Shown here: in pieces, positions 32,091-43,630 of the stretch
How positions within the stretch are numbered: position 1 is the first letter of the stretch
Layout of the letters: every line of letters starts with the position of its first letter
DNA from: Valencia hispanica
Taxonomy: Eukaryota; Chordata; Actinopteri; Cyprinodontiformes; Valenciidae
DNA length: 64,000 nt
Assembly (NCBI GenBank): GCA_963556495.2
Contig: OY747703.1
Coordinates: 58,663,296-58,727,295 of the forward strand
Direction: 5' to 3'
Notes under the pieces: model-generated
The model's database searches: none
What the model saw: the letters and a program-made list of their open reading frames with translations, nothing else
Told to the model about the DNA's origin: nothing
Program-made: the position numbers and the translations under genes

Positions 32091-32627
32091 AAAACAAACG
32101 GAACTGTGACAAGTTTTATAGCACGATTTATGTTTAATAAGTTTAGAAAATGAGCAGGAAGTGTTCACCGTAACATTAACCGCTTGAGTAAATGCGGCTT
32201 TCGGTAAGAGTTGCACAAAGCAGTGTTTCCTTGCAAGCTGTGTCCCGTGGCACACTTGCTGTTGCTTTGGAGGTATAGCTATAACGTTTTGTGCAATGTT
32301 TGGCACTCAGGGAAAATATATTTTGTGTATAGAATATTGTTATACTGTTTTGTATGAGTTAATGGCTGTAATTTTATAAGGCAGTTTATTCAGATAAGCA
32401 TTATTCATAGATATCACGTATTTAACTTTTGTAATGTAGGATGTTTCCAATGGTGCTGTAGTTATACAGTTTGCTTCTCATCCTGAAAATATCATGAACC
32501 AGTCTTAATTTTTAGTAGCACAAATGCATTTTGGGCAACTAATGTGCTGTGTGATTCGGGGTTTTTTTTCCCTGAATTACTATTCCACAAGTAACTGTGT
32601 ATTGTTTAAAAATGTTCTTGAAATAAC

Positions 32628-32692
32628 ATTACAATGCTGGAAGTGACAGAAGTAACACCGTGTCTGTTCTTTAACATTCCCCTTTACAGGGG
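32628..32692. repeat. Direct repeat, copy 2
   Basis: CATTACAATGCTGGAAGTGA and CAGAAGTAACACCGTGTCTG, ending CCCCTTTACAGG. It matches 32022-32090 with a few substitutions and a short gap; flanking sequences differ. Confidence 0.85.
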
Positions 32693-33640
32693 CATTTCGG
32701 CAGGGAGTAGCTTTATTTATCAGCGCCAAAAGGCACCCACAGCAGCAGAGATAAAAAGAGAACAACAATGGAAGAAGCAGAGATGGTAACTGTGTTTCTG
32801 TTTGCTTTGTTGCTATGCCAGAAACTCCAGCGTTTTTACACAGCTCATTTCCGTCTGAGTTACAACCAATCAGCATGAGTTAACCGCAGCTCTGACTCAT
32901 ACCCCAAGACTGGTACTTGGTTGGTTCATGAAATTAGCACGAAAACGAGCCTGTGAAGAGGAGACATGCCCATCCCATGAAGGTCCACTAGGTTCCGATA
33001 GTTGAAACGCGCCTATTGACTACTGGAGACAGTCACTGGACCAGACCATGCAAGGAGTAAGAAAGTAGAAAAAAATGGATGGATGCTTGGATTCTGAACT
33101 GCTCCTTGGATGGATGGTAGGGTGACCAGCTGTTTCACTTTGTGTGAAACTCTTTTATGTTTCACATTCTGATTGGCTTTCAAAAGATAAAACAGATAGC
33201 TATTGCTGTTTTTTATCTGATTTTTCCTTTTTGACCAACAAGTTTAGTGAAACAAATAAATGAAACCCAAGTTCTGGTGTGTCAACAACCAGCTATGTTT
33301 CTGTAGATGTTTGTATTAGAAAATCCAGTAACAGCAGTTACCAGAAAAGAGAACAAACTAGTTAAACCCATCTGGGTTTGTAAAGTCTCTGCGTAGCTAA
33401 AGCTGTGAGGGATTAGTAGCTACAAACTCTGGTGCTATTCTGCTGGTTTCTATGGAACAGAACCATGTGTGAAAATGCAGTTACTGTAATGAAGGGTGAC
33501 AAATTGAGACTCTTTGATCCACGATGCTGCTCTAATGCTTTTTATGAGCATTAACTTGTTTTGTTATTTAATGTTTATTTGCATACAATTTCAATACAAT
33601 ACAGTGACTGGATTTGGATTAGAAAGTTGAATTAGAAAGT
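32693..33640. other. Unassigned sequence
   Basis: The stretch 32721-32790 reads like the start of a small exon (ATGGAAGAAGCAGAGATG followed by GTAACT), but no conserved protein follows. GGATGGATG motifs at 33074-33120 could be a SINE tail remnant. Confidence 0.35.
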
Positions 33641-33644
33641 GTGC

Positions 33645-33800
33645 TAAACAAATAAAATTGCCTTGCCTTGCATACCTAGGTGGACTCCATTTACTAATGA
33701 GATTACTTCTAATTGTGATTGGTTGTTGTAGATTTTATTTTAGGGCATAAGTATGTCTGTTACACTTTTCAAATCTGAAATTTGTAAAAGAAAAATTTTT
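33645..33800 (+). mobile_element. LINE tail and Tc1-type terminal fragment
   Basis: ACAAATAAAATTGCCTTGCC (33648-33667) looks like the poly(A)-like tail of an L2-type LINE. Directly after it, GGTGGACTCCATTTACTAAT and GATTTTATTTTAGGGCATAA resemble the end region of fish Tc1 elements; the latter also occurs at 49860-49885 as TGGATTTTATTTTAGGGCAT. Confidence 0.55.
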
Positions 33801-35330
33801 TTTTTTGAAGTTTCGTGTTTTCCTGCAAGGATTATGTCTCTTTGCTTGAACTTTATGTCTCTGCAAACACTTCTGGCCATGACTGCTAACGCAATATAGT
33901 GAAACCTCTGATCAGGCAGAAAGCTTGCCCACACTGCAAAGGGAGCAATGTATAGATTATATAAGTGTTTAGAGCCTGTCAGCTGGTGCATACAGCTAAT
34001 TCAGCCACCATTCGAGAAACAAGCTGCTGAAGCAAACCACAAGGGCGATATGATAATTGTGCATGTGCCATCTCTATCAGCTCTCTCCTGAGCCACTTTT
34101 ACGTCTCCACCCTCTCGCTCAGCTGGTGAAGGAACTATGAAGTCGCCCATACTGCAGCATACTTCCTTAAACGGACAACAGCTAACTGTAATGTTTATTC
34201 ACATGTCAGCGGATTCTATATAGGGCTCATGAAGGGGTGGGGGGAGAGAATCTGCAGTAGCTGGAGTCCTCCCCGTCGCGGACCTGACCGCCAACAAAGC
34301 AGGCAAGTCTCACAGATTCAGTCAAAAAGTGAGAGCGTTGTTTTTTAATTCTTTGTTCTCGTCTCTTGGGGATCAAGACCTTGAAGCGTGGAACAGCCTA
34401 ACCTCTTTAAGAGACGAGGTTTATTGAAGCAGAGGAGGCTGCAGAGACGAGGTGGGAATCTATCAGCCTCGTCTTTGTCTCCAGCATCACAAAAGAGCAG
34501 AATTAAAAGCTCTCAAGGCTGAGCAGAAATGAAAGGGAGTTTTATGAAAAGCAGAGGTTAAAGCAGATTTAGCCAAGAGATTTTAACCTTTTATGGAACA
34601 AAACAACTATTTTCCTGCTGATGAAATCAACAAAACTGTAATAAGTCACTTATTGCTGCAGTTAATTACCTTCACTTGCTGCTGAAGAACAAAGACAGTG
34701 TGATGAGTGTCACCATTATGCGTCTCCTCGTGATTTTGTTTACACAACCATTCAAATAAAGGTTGAGATCTGGCTTCAGGGATCCATCCCACTGCTTTCC
34801 CCTTTAATAAGACTAGAAGGATGCCAATTATGGACCCTTTGCTACGGCCTCAACTCCCAAACCTCCCCATTAAATTGGACGCTTGAGTTGTGGATGTGTA
34901 CTGAATGCCTACCCAGTCCTGGACACATCTTCAGAGAGCCGGGGAGACGAGAAACGGCTGGAGCGAGTGTACGGCGAGCTGCTTGTGTTTAGAAGGTTAA
35001 AGTGAAATGTGTCGTTGATTCATCATCTGCCGTCCGAGTCTGGGGGCCTTGAGAGGAATGTGGGATGCAGAGAGAAGAGGTAATGGATCCTTATAAACAG
35101 GATTAGGAGGACACAGACAAAGTGGAAGAGGAAGAGATGAGGCGGGGGTCGTCATCTATCTCAGTGGAGATGATTTACGGATGATCTGCACATGAATGTC
35201 GGAATTTATTAAACTGGCTGCGAGATGCACTTCATACGATACTGTGTTACCAAAGTCTTTCAGGTTAATTTTGTGTGCCACTGTGAAGGCAGAGGAAATC
35301 CACAGCTTATCAGAGGTATTGAGGCTCTGC
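33801..35330. other. Unassigned sequence
   Basis: About 1.5 kb with balanced composition and no repeat that I can name, directly followed by an AT-rich simple stretch (35355-35405, TATAAT-like). Confidence 0.4.
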
Positions 35331-35404
35331 TGCATAGAACAACGTCTGCATATTTCTATGCATATAATATAATGTCTATAATATGATATAATATATTATA
35401 CATA

Positions 35405-35585
35405 TAATCTCCCTTATGGAAAAACACATGTTTTCACATGGGCAAAATTATATGTGATCACTGAAAACATGTGAGATGTGTGAAAAACATGTGACCACCT
35501 GTGTTTTGCACAGATTTCGCATGTGAATTTGGAACATTTTCATGGTAATAAACTGTGAAACACATGGATATTCACATGTGAGTTC
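35405..35585. repeat. CACATG/CATGTG-dense segment
   Basis: At least eight CACATG or CATGTG hexamers occur within about 180 bp, many extended to ACACATG or CATGTGA. Spacing is irregular. The palindromic TTCACATGTGA closes the block near 35573. It may be a dispersed fish repeat or a decayed tandem. Confidence 0.6.
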
Positions 35586-36150
35586 CCTCGGCTGTCCTTT
35601 AGCATGGATAGGCTGGCGATGGCCTAAAAGAGGCTGGAGACTCAAATAGTTTTGATCTTAAAACATGAAAATGACGTATCGAAACTGACGAACAGAATCA
35701 AGTAGAAGTTAGAAGCATCACAAGAGGAGGAAGCAGTGCACAAAAAAAGGAAAATTGGTCCAAACATATGGGGAATGCAGTCTATGTTTTAATGAATATA
35801 TCTTGTTTGCATCAAATGTTTCTGTTCCTGGTGGCTCTGTTGGCAGAGGAGAGGTTTTCAAGGCTGGGTCTCTTTCGTTCCAGCACATTAAGAAATCATG
35901 AGACTGTCAGAACACAGCAGAACAAATAAAGCCCAAACAGCTTTGATCACCCTGTGTGCAACACCTCAACCTGTCCTCACAGTTCAAATTCACACAAGAA
36001 TTAGACTGAGACTTAGGAATGGACAACAATGTCAACTATTTTAAAGAGAGTTTCTAACAATATTCAAATCAGTTGGCATGATTTTAACAACCTGGGAGCA
36101 CAGAAGGAACAAGGTAGGCTGAAGCAAAGGTAACTCGGGATCGAGACCGC
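35586..36150. other. Unassigned sequence
   Basis: No supported feature. The right part may be untranslated 3' sequence of the following LINE. Confidence 0.35.
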
Positions 36151-36154
36151 TACA

Positions 36155-37345
36155 GATCCTTCATTTTGGTCAATCACCAGAAAACCCTTCGTCTTCAGAT
36201 TCAGCATGGACAACAGAGAACTGGTGTTGTATATGGTTGGCGGCCGTCTTCAAAGTGCTGGGATGATGAACCTTAAACCTACGAAGCTTCTGATAAAAAT
36301 ACACGTGCTGATGAGCTTTTTTACACACCGCATCGACACGGGGATCAAAGGACAGGCTGTCGTCCAAATGGGTACCAAGGTATTTGTAATTTCTGACAAA
36401 CTCCACTGTTTGGTTCTCGATCTTGACAGGAGGTTGATTGAAAGCATTTCTTTAGTTTTATTAATATTGATGTTCAAGAAAGAGGACCTACACCAGTCAG
36501 TGAAATCTTCCACTACATGTCCGTGATCGGGGTTATCACTGCTAAGCAAGTAGACAGTAACTGAGTTGTCTGCAGACTTTACAATGCTGCGATTCCCATG
36601 TTGGCTGCAGCACTCATTTGCATATAAAACAAATAATAAAGGTGAGAGAACACAGCCCTGGGTGATCCAGTGGAGGAGATGAATGTGTCGGGCATCCTTA
36701 CTCTCGCATGTTGTGGCCTCTCTGGTAAAAAGTCAATCAACCAAGCTATAAGACCCAGATCAGTGCTGTGGTATTCCCTCAGTCTTTCAGTTAAAATATG
36801 CGGCTGAATGCAATTAAAGGCGGATGAATAATCGATGAATAAAAGACGAGCAAAAGTGGTGGGTTACAACTAAGTTAAGCAGGGTGCCTACTGCATCCTC
36901 AAGACGTCTGCCTGACCTGTAAGCAAACTGCAGAGGGTCCAGATGATCCTGGACACAGTTCAGAAGTCACTTCTTGACAATTTTTTCAAATGACTTCCTA
37001 ACCAAGGATGTTAGCAACAGGTCTGAAGCTATTAAGAATTTTAGGAGATGCAGATTTAGGTACTGAAAGAATAATGAAATCTTTCCAGAGTGAGAGGACC
37101 TTGTGAAGCTGGAGGGACACTGAAAAAAATAAAGCTAAAAATATTTGCCAGCTGAAGAGCACAGTTCCCAAGAACACGACCTCCAATACCATCAGGGCCG
37201 GGATGTTTCCTCTCTTTAACTTCCTGAAAAAGTCGAACAACATTGCCCCTCTCAATAACCACAGTGCTCTGAGAAGGGAGAATATTTCTAAAATCAGAAA
37301 CATTAAAACGATTTAAAACAGCGTTCAAATAATTGGAAAGCACCA
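36155..37345 (-). pseudogene. CR1/L2-type LINE reverse transcriptase, decayed
   Basis: Minus-strand frames in order: SDFRNILPSQ, VVRLFQEVKERKHPGPDGIG and VLGNCALQLANIFSFIF (37343-37110), then PKILNSFRPVANILG (about 37050-37000), the LDPLQF equivalent near 36940, CVLSPLLFVLYANECCSQ (about 36600-36655) and the active-site region. There the expected FADDS reads SADNS (about 36565-36580), so the second catalytic aspartate is mutated. VEDFTDWCRSSFLNI, NINKTKEML and YKYLGTHLDDSLSFDP follow. Several frameshifts and stops separate these blocks. It is a fairly long but dead copy; the endonuclease part is absent. Confidence 0.85.
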
Positions 37346-38750
37346 GCTCTGATTGCCCTTTTAGGGAAATGTGATCCTACCGATCCTTGGACATAGCATC
37401 TTATATAGACCTCTGAACAAACACACATTACAGAATATGGGTTTCCTTTACATATGGCCTTTCCTAGCATGTCTTCCCATGCATTTTAGTCCTTACTGTT
37501 GTGCCGGAACCCATAATTCTTCTCATCTAGACGGTTCCCATGTGGGAGACCTGGTTAGAAATATGTGGAAAGGCCTTTTTGCTATCAGGCATCACACTAC
37601 CAAGCATGTGAGAACCTCCATGCTTATTTTTGCTCTGTCTCCTCAGCTCCTCTACCAGCACCAGCAGCTCCCACCAAAAAGCTACTAAACCTCCACCGCT
37701 CTCCCCAAAACCCCATCCATCTGCTGGAACACCACTTAACCTGCTGTATCGTCTTTCTGGATTCCAAGTTATTTCACTTTCATTGTGGTCCATAAACATA
37801 ATGTACATTTTTCTGACGATGTATGGGTCTGCATTTGGGTCAAACACAGATCAAATACCTAAAAGAAATGTCCTCCTTTTGAAATATTTACTAGACAAAG
37901 TACAAGCTTGGTCCTAAAAATGTAATATTTGATACTTTTTATAATAATTCTAACATACATGAGCTCATTAACATTAAACGCAGTTGAAACAGAGAGGAAA
38001 ACACTGATTTATAACAGCCTTTGGCTGTCAGGATGGAGAATAATTCACCTTGTGTTGCATGGTGCACCCTGGATGTCTGGATATGTCCTGTTTTATTTTA
38101 TAGCAGACTGGGGAACATTCTTCTCTCCTTTAATAGTGCTATGATTTTTGATTCAGGTCACAACACCGTGTTGAGCTATATTACTCCTTGAGCTGAGCGG
38201 CGGCCCCACCGCACAGTGATGGTGAAGGTGACGATACTGCGGCGCTGTCCTGAGGCAGCCGTGAGCACAAGTCGTTTTAATTAGTTTTAACGAGATTTTA
38301 TCCTGTTCCTGGTTCATGACTCATGTACCAACCTTCTCATTCTCAAGGACTCACGGATTTTCTTTACAGGATGACCTCAACCCAGGAAACACTTACGGTG
38401 CAATAACCTGCATTTAAACTGCTTCAGTTCATTTATCTGTCTGTTAACAGGATTGCTTTGGGAAAATAAAAGATGAACAGACTTCAATATAGAGGTGGGG
38501 CATGGCTTCACTTAGAGGTGATTAACCTATAGAGGCGGGAGGAGGCGTCACTTTGAACAAAGCATGGATCTGTAAAGACAAGTAATAGAAGTGATAGCAG
38601 CGAGTCTGCTGAGTGATTCAGCTCAGTTTGTTTACATGGAGCATATTCACTGCAAATGTCATCTCAAGGCACTTTACGAGAGGAACGGGTCTATTTATCA
38701 TCCAGTTATATAGACATCCAGTTTTAATTTAGTTCATTTAAGTCCAGTTC
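37346..38750. other. Unassigned sequence
   Basis: Contains a small imperfect inverted pair (AGAATATGGGTTTCC near 37433 and GGAACCCATAATTCT near 37505) and nothing else that I can name. Confidence 0.4.
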
Positions 38751-38754
38751 ATTC

Positions 38755-39420
38755 CAACAGAGTTCAGCCCACCTTAATTTATGAAGCACTTTAAAATAAA
38801 CCAAGGTTTACAAAGTGCAGCACACATGCAAATGATATAAAAATGAAGGAAAATCCAAATGCTTAAAAACAGTCAACCTCCTAAAAGTTCAGAGAGAGAA
38901 GAGGCCTTTTTGACATGCAAAGGCAGGTCATTCCACTCTGGAGCTGCTACAGTGAAATCCCGCTCACCTGTAAGTTTCCGCGTGGTTTTAGGCACATCAA
39001 TGAACTGCTGGTTAGCAGACCTACGGGAGCGGGCGGGTATACAGTATATGGCTGCAACAGCTCAGAGAGCTAGGGTGGGAGTGCAGGCCTTTAAAACAGG
39101 ATCCTAAAATGTAAAGACAGTCAGTGTAGAGACGTTAAAATGGGGCTAATGTGCTCAGACCTTTTTGGTGAACGCTAAAAGACACACTTCAGCATTTTGC
39201 ACAACAACCTGCAGATGCCTAAAGGTTGCAACACTAATCCCGAAATAAATGTTACAGAAATCCAGCCTTAATGTAGCAAACCCATGGGTTGATTGGGCTC
39301 AAATTACAAAAAGCTAGATCTTACAAAAGCCCTAATCTGGCGTTCAACTTTAGGACCTACACCATTTCACCTCCCAAAGTCGAGATGATTGGTCTAACTT
39401 ATTGTGGCAAAAACATGATC
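38755..39420 (-). mobile_element. LINE-like 3' region
   Basis: In minus sense it ends in TTTATTTTAAAGTGCTTCAT, the GTGCTTTATAAA-type ending of fish LINEs. Interior phrases such as CAGTCAGTGTAGAGACG, GGGGCTAATGTGCTCAGACC and AATCCAGCCTTAATGTAGCA recur in fish LINE 3' ends by my recollection. The segment 44050-44592 appears to be a second, diverged member. Confidence 0.5.
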
Positions 39421-39538
39421 AGAATCAGAATCAAAAGGTTTTATTGCCATATGTGTGAACAGGTTCACAACATTAGGAAATCGCTGTGGTACTTTGTGCA
39501 AACAAAATAAACACTTCTAATCATGCAGTAAATAAAAA

Positions 39539-39900
39539 TTAGGGCTGGGTATTGTTGGGAATTTCACAATTCGATTTCGATTCAATACGATATTGATTTA
39601 TTAGCTTCAATATCGATTCAATAATAAGTAAATACACTAGTAATTAAGTACCTGAGTATATTTTTAAATAAATGAGCCAAACGTCGGCTTTTAACGTTGG
39701 TGGTGCCGGCATGAACGAAGTGCAGCTGCTGTACGCCATCTTGCTGTTTTTGTACAACGCTGAACGCTCTCACTAGTGTTGCCCACAGCGCTGCCACTGG
39801 CCGGTGGGCTGAATCGATTCATAGGATTTGATGAATCGATATTGAATTGAGAAACAAATAATTGCAATGCATTGCCGAATCGATATTTTTACCCAGCCCT
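39539..39900. mobile_element. hAT MITE with perfect 8-bp duplication
   Basis: Ends TTAGGGCTGGGTA and TACCCAGCCCT form inverted repeats. AATAAAAA flanks both sides exactly (39531-39538 and 39901-39908). The subterminal parts are rich in ATCGAT/ATTCGAT motifs in both orientations (AATCGATATTGAATTG on the right, TCGATTCAATACGATATTG on the left). It is non-coding and younger than the LINE it interrupts. Confidence 0.92.
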
Positions 39901-40178
39901 AATAAAAATGAAAAATAAAATGGGGTAAACAGATTAATATATACATGAGTGCAGATTATGATCAGTGCTAAAATCAGACAGACAGCTTCCTGCCTGAGGG
40001 GAGCAGGTCAAAAAGTCAGTGTCCAGGGTGAGAAGGGTCGGCTGTGATCGACCAAGTGTCCTGGAGGTGTACAGGTCCTGTAGAGATGGGAGTCTGCAGC
40101 CAATCAACTTCTCAGCAGAGCCCACAGCATGCTGCAGTCTCTGTTTGTCCCTGATGGTAGTTCCAGTGATGGAGGAGG

Positions 40179-40560
40179 TTAGGTGGTCCAGGAGTCCGAG
40201 ACCTTCTTCCCCAGTCTCACATCCTGCTTCCTGTCAGTCAGGAAGTCAGTGATCCACCTGCAGATGCGATCAGGCACGTTCATCTGGGATAGCTTGCCTT
40301 GGAGGAGGTCTGGGAGGATGGTGTTGAAGGCAGAGCTGAAGTCCACAAACAGGATCCTGGCGTAGGTTCCCGGGAAGTCCAGATGCTGCAGGATGAAGTG
40401 AAGAGCCATGTTGATGGCATTATCTACAGGCCTGTTGGCTCTGTAGGTAAACTGCAGGGGGTCCAGGAGGGGCTTTGTGAGGGTCTTGAGGTAGGACAGA
40501 ACCAGGCGGTCATTGAGTCCAATGATCCTTGGCTTTTTGGGGACAGGGACTATGGTGGAG
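40179..40560 (-). pseudogene. Reverse transcriptase block (palm) of CR1-type LINE
   Basis: One minus-strand frame of about 127 codons reads STIVPVPKKPRIIGLNDR, LLDPLQFTYRANRPVDNAIN, HLDFPGTYARILFVDFSSAF and RWITDFLTDRKQDVRLGKK. These are the fingers/palm blocks that precede the GCVLSP and YADD blocks, both absent here. The first catalytic aspartate (in LFVDFSSAF) is intact. Upstream the same frame runs without a break into a fragment of a different LINE (40562 onward), giving a chimeric open frame of 161 codons. Confidence 0.85.
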
Positions 40561-40561
40561 G

Positions 40562-40930
40562 TCTCATCAGAATCCATTATTTCTGTTTTATGCTCATTTA
40601 AACATGAAAAGTTCAAAGCCATCCAGGCCTTTATGAAATTAAGACATTTGAACAGTGAGTCCACTGAGAAACCCTTTTGTCTTTCTGAGAGGGAGATAAA
40701 TCTGGGAGTGTTGTAATAGAATCAGGATGTAGCAGATTTATGAAGAGAAAAAGGGGGCCTAATACTGAACCCTGTAGGACCCCAAATTGAATGGAAGCAG
40801 CCGAGGATAAAAATTCAGAAAGAGAAAGTTTCTTCTGCCAATCAAAGTTTGATTCAGATGCAGCTAAATAGAGCCTAATTCAGTTCTAGTACAATAATAC
40901 AATCAAGATGATCATGTAACACCTTTTGGT
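40562..40930 (-). pseudogene. L2-type LINE fragment fused to the preceding LINE
   Basis: On the minus strand GVLQGSVLGP (about 40757-40786) is followed, after a deletion that removed the YADD block, by QIYLPLRKTKGF and FKCLNFIKAWMALNFSCLNE, then HKTEIM. That is the L2 order of motifs. Right boundary uncertain. The fusion to the CR1-type block at about 40561 has no obvious duplication or tail between the two. Confidence 0.7.
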
Positions 40931-41640
40931 AAAGAATGGATTATCTAAGAAAGCCCATCTGATTGCAACCAGTCACTGTTTCTGCAGCAGTTCCTCTACC
41001 TGAGCAACCATATGGTGTTAGATTCCTTAGTTGTTTGTGTTTTGAGTTTTTCATTTAACTTATTTAGTTTAAATTATCATTTTAGTTTACTGCTTGACAT
41101 TGTGTTATTTTGGCATTTTCTTATTTCTGTATTTTCTCCTTCCTTGTCCTTAGATGTTCTTAGTTTTGATGTTTTACCTTTAATTTTGCTTCCCTGGTTT
41201 ATCAGTCTTTGTTCCTCTTAGATTTCTTATCCTCAGTTTAATTTCTGGTTTCTTATTTAGGATTGTTTTCTGTTTGATCCTTTCCTGTTGTCTCCCTGCC
41301 ACTCTGCTCCTGACCCACTGTTAACTGATCACCTTCACCTGCAACTGCTTCTCTTAATTAGTCCTTAGCCTTTTCTCTGTCGCTTCCTCTCTCCCTCCTC
41401 AGTATAAATACTGCTCTCATTCAATCTATACTCACTTGATGGAGCAGCTCTGTTTCCTTGGTTGTGATTGGTTCTGTTTCTAGACTTTTCTTCATTTTTT
41501 TTCTAGTTGAGGCGTTGCTGTTTGGACAATTATTCCCTCTGGTTCTTGATTCTGTGCAGCTGGAAGTATTTTTACTCTTATTTTTTGCTAGTTGTTTCGC
41601 CTCTGATGCATCACCCGGGCAACAAGTATCATGTTCACAA
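40931..41640. other. T-rich sequence with TATA-like motif
   Basis: Long pyrimidine- and T-rich stretch. 41401-41410 reads AGTATAAATA, a TATA-box match, after a CCTCTCTCCCTCC tract. I have a recollection of similar segments serving as 5' regions of fish retroelements, but cannot confirm it. The small plus-strand frames are hydrophobic because of the T-richness and have no support. Confidence 0.35.
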
Positions 41641-41990
41641 GCACTAGCAGGTGATTAGCATCTCAAAAGCTCAAATAATACCTGAACTACAACCTGAAAT
41701 CTCAGGAGAGTTTAAAAGGAGACTTCATGGATGCGGAGCAGAACTAGAGAGCAGAGAGGGAAAGAAGAAATTCAAACCATGTCTTCCATCCATCATAATA
41801 GGCCAGGATTAAATCCCCTACTCCAACGTCTCTGACCATATGGCCAGAGTGAGATTTAAAGAGTGGCAAAACCAAAGGAGGTGGATTAGCAGTGCTTGTC
41901 AACAACTGATGGTGTCATCCAGGACATGTTACTGTGGAATATCATCTCTGCTGGCTGGATATTGAGCTGTTAATACGTAGTTAAATGTTC
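41640..41990 (+). mobile_element. LINE-derived 3' unit, copy 3 (opposite orientation)
   Basis: Reverse complement of the units at 11035 and 13472: shared landmarks are GACTTCATGGATGCGGAGCA, CCCTACTCCAACGTCTCTG and GGAATATCATCTCTGCTGG(C). It is shorter and lacks the tail with GAATT repeats. Confidence 0.7.
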
Positions 41991-42950
41991 AGTAAATTAA
42001 AGATGCTCTGTAATATTTAGATCAGACATACAACAATAAGTTCAAACTGAACTGGTCTGTTTCAGTTCTTTGTGTTAAAGGCAGTATCGGTGCAATAAAA
42101 GCTTTGGAGGCAGCTATCTAAGAAAAATGAACTTCCACAAGTTCTTTACTGGTTGACATGAACATATGTATGTCATGATGGTCATGAGACTGTCATATAG
42201 CAACAGTCTTCAGTTTTGTTGTGACTGCGTGTATGCAAGGATGAAACTATGAAAAGCTCTAACATGTTGACAGAACGCCGTTCCGATGTGGACGGCACAT
42301 GAAGCATCAGCGGTTAAAGGAAAGAAGTAAAACAAGGCACCAAATGACCGCCCTTACATAGGCGTAATATGTCATATGTAAGAGGCAATAAATGCAAGCA
42401 GGACATCAAAGCTTCAGGATTCAAACTGACTGACTGTTCTTCCTCCTGGGGCTCTTCCTCTATCATTGTTGTTTCCTCTTTGTTTATCTGCCATAACTCA
42501 GGTGTGGCTGGCTGAGCTCAGCTCCTCTGATTATTGATTCTCCACACCTGTGACTCGGCAGCGTTCAGCAGCAAATCTACACCGATATACTCTCCTGGCA
42601 CTTCCAGTTCATCAGTCACCGTGTGGCGCTCTGCTGATTGTCTCTGTTGAAATAGCTGCATTCTTGATTTGATCCTCTGTTCTGCTCCAGAACTCCCACA
42701 TCTCTCCTGCCTGCTCTGCTTCGTTGTTTGTGTCCATAGTGGGAGGATAATGTGGCCTTTCCCTCCTGGGATCAGAGAAACTCCAACACAGCTTCCATCT
42801 TTAAGGTCTGGGCTAACCTGCTACTTTCAGTTTAAGATCCCAGTATCGAAAGTTACTATAACCATTTTGTTTCTTTAAGTCATTGTGTTCAGTCATGAGA
42901 TTAGAAGGTTGTTTATATGCCCCAAAATTGAGCCCTTAAGTCAGATCTTA
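41991..42950. other. Unassigned sequence
   Basis: No supported feature; a pyrimidine-rich patch lies at 42435-42490. Confidence 0.35.
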
Positions 42951-42954
42951 CCTA

Positions 42955-43630
42955 CGCATCCATTCCCCTTGAATAGTTTCTCATATTCTCAGTTTCCAAC
43001 CATAAACCTTCAATTTTATTTCAAATGTAGAGTTACATTTTATGTGGCAGACCACCTTACATACTGGATAACTGGGAGGTGGAAGGTGACTAAATAAAAC
43101 CGTGGGATTCATTCCTTCCTGACTCAACACCACCTCTCTCTGCAGATACAGCAGCTCTTTGGGATCATTCTGAACCAACTTTGCACATCTACAGACCATA
43201 AACTTTGTCTATTCTCCTTTGGGAAGCATGACAGATCACCAATTTTCAAGTCTCACCACATATTCTTAATTGATCTTAGGTCTGGGCTTGGACTAGGCCA
43301 TTCTTACACATTAATTTGATCTAAATCCTTCCATTGTGGCTCTGAATAGGTGTAGGGTGGATGTCCTGCTGCACCTCCGCCCACTTCCTGTAGAAGAAAA
43401 GATTCCCAGAGCATGATGCTACCACCATGTGTTACTGTTTAAATGATCTGTTTGGGGTGATGTCTACTGTTTCCTCTATGAATAGCATTTTCTTTGAAGG
43501 CAAAAAAGTTCCGTTTGGTCTCAACCAAACGACCAAAGCACCTTGTCCTATATGGATTTTTAAGAAACTGCAAACGATACTTCTTGTGGCCTTCTTTTAC
43601 CAATGGTTTCTTTCGTGTGACAGTTAGTGA
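42955..43630 (-). mobile_element. Tc1-like transposon relic
   Basis: Antisense Tc1 landmarks in order: TTTTATGTGGCAGACCA, CATTCTGAACCAACTTTGCA, CTTAGGTCTGGGCTTGGACT, AGGCCATTCTTACAC, TGATGTCCTGCTGCACC-like text at 43361-43378, AGAGCATGATGCTACCACCA and ACGATACTTCTTGTGGCC. The transposase frame is destroyed. The relic parallels 10781-12105 but is interrupted by nothing. Confidence 0.8.

Larger units (their letters stand above)
39421..40560 (-). mobile_element. CR1-type LINE, internally deleted
   Basis: Left end AATCAGAATCAAAAGG(TTTTATTGCC) is the 3' end in minus sense. The C-terminal coding part (about 40139-39950) reads AVGSAEKLIGCRLPSLQDLY. The upstream part (40560-40179) is a separate reverse transcriptase block. 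The middle of the transcriptase, including the active site, is deleted near 40180. A 362-bp hAT MITE is inserted in its 3' untranslated part (39539-39900). Confidence 0.8.

Noticed and set aside
32766..32790. Short host exon (ATGGAAGAAGCAGAGATG before GTAACT)
   Set aside because: Only six codons and a non-consensus donor; no downstream exon found.
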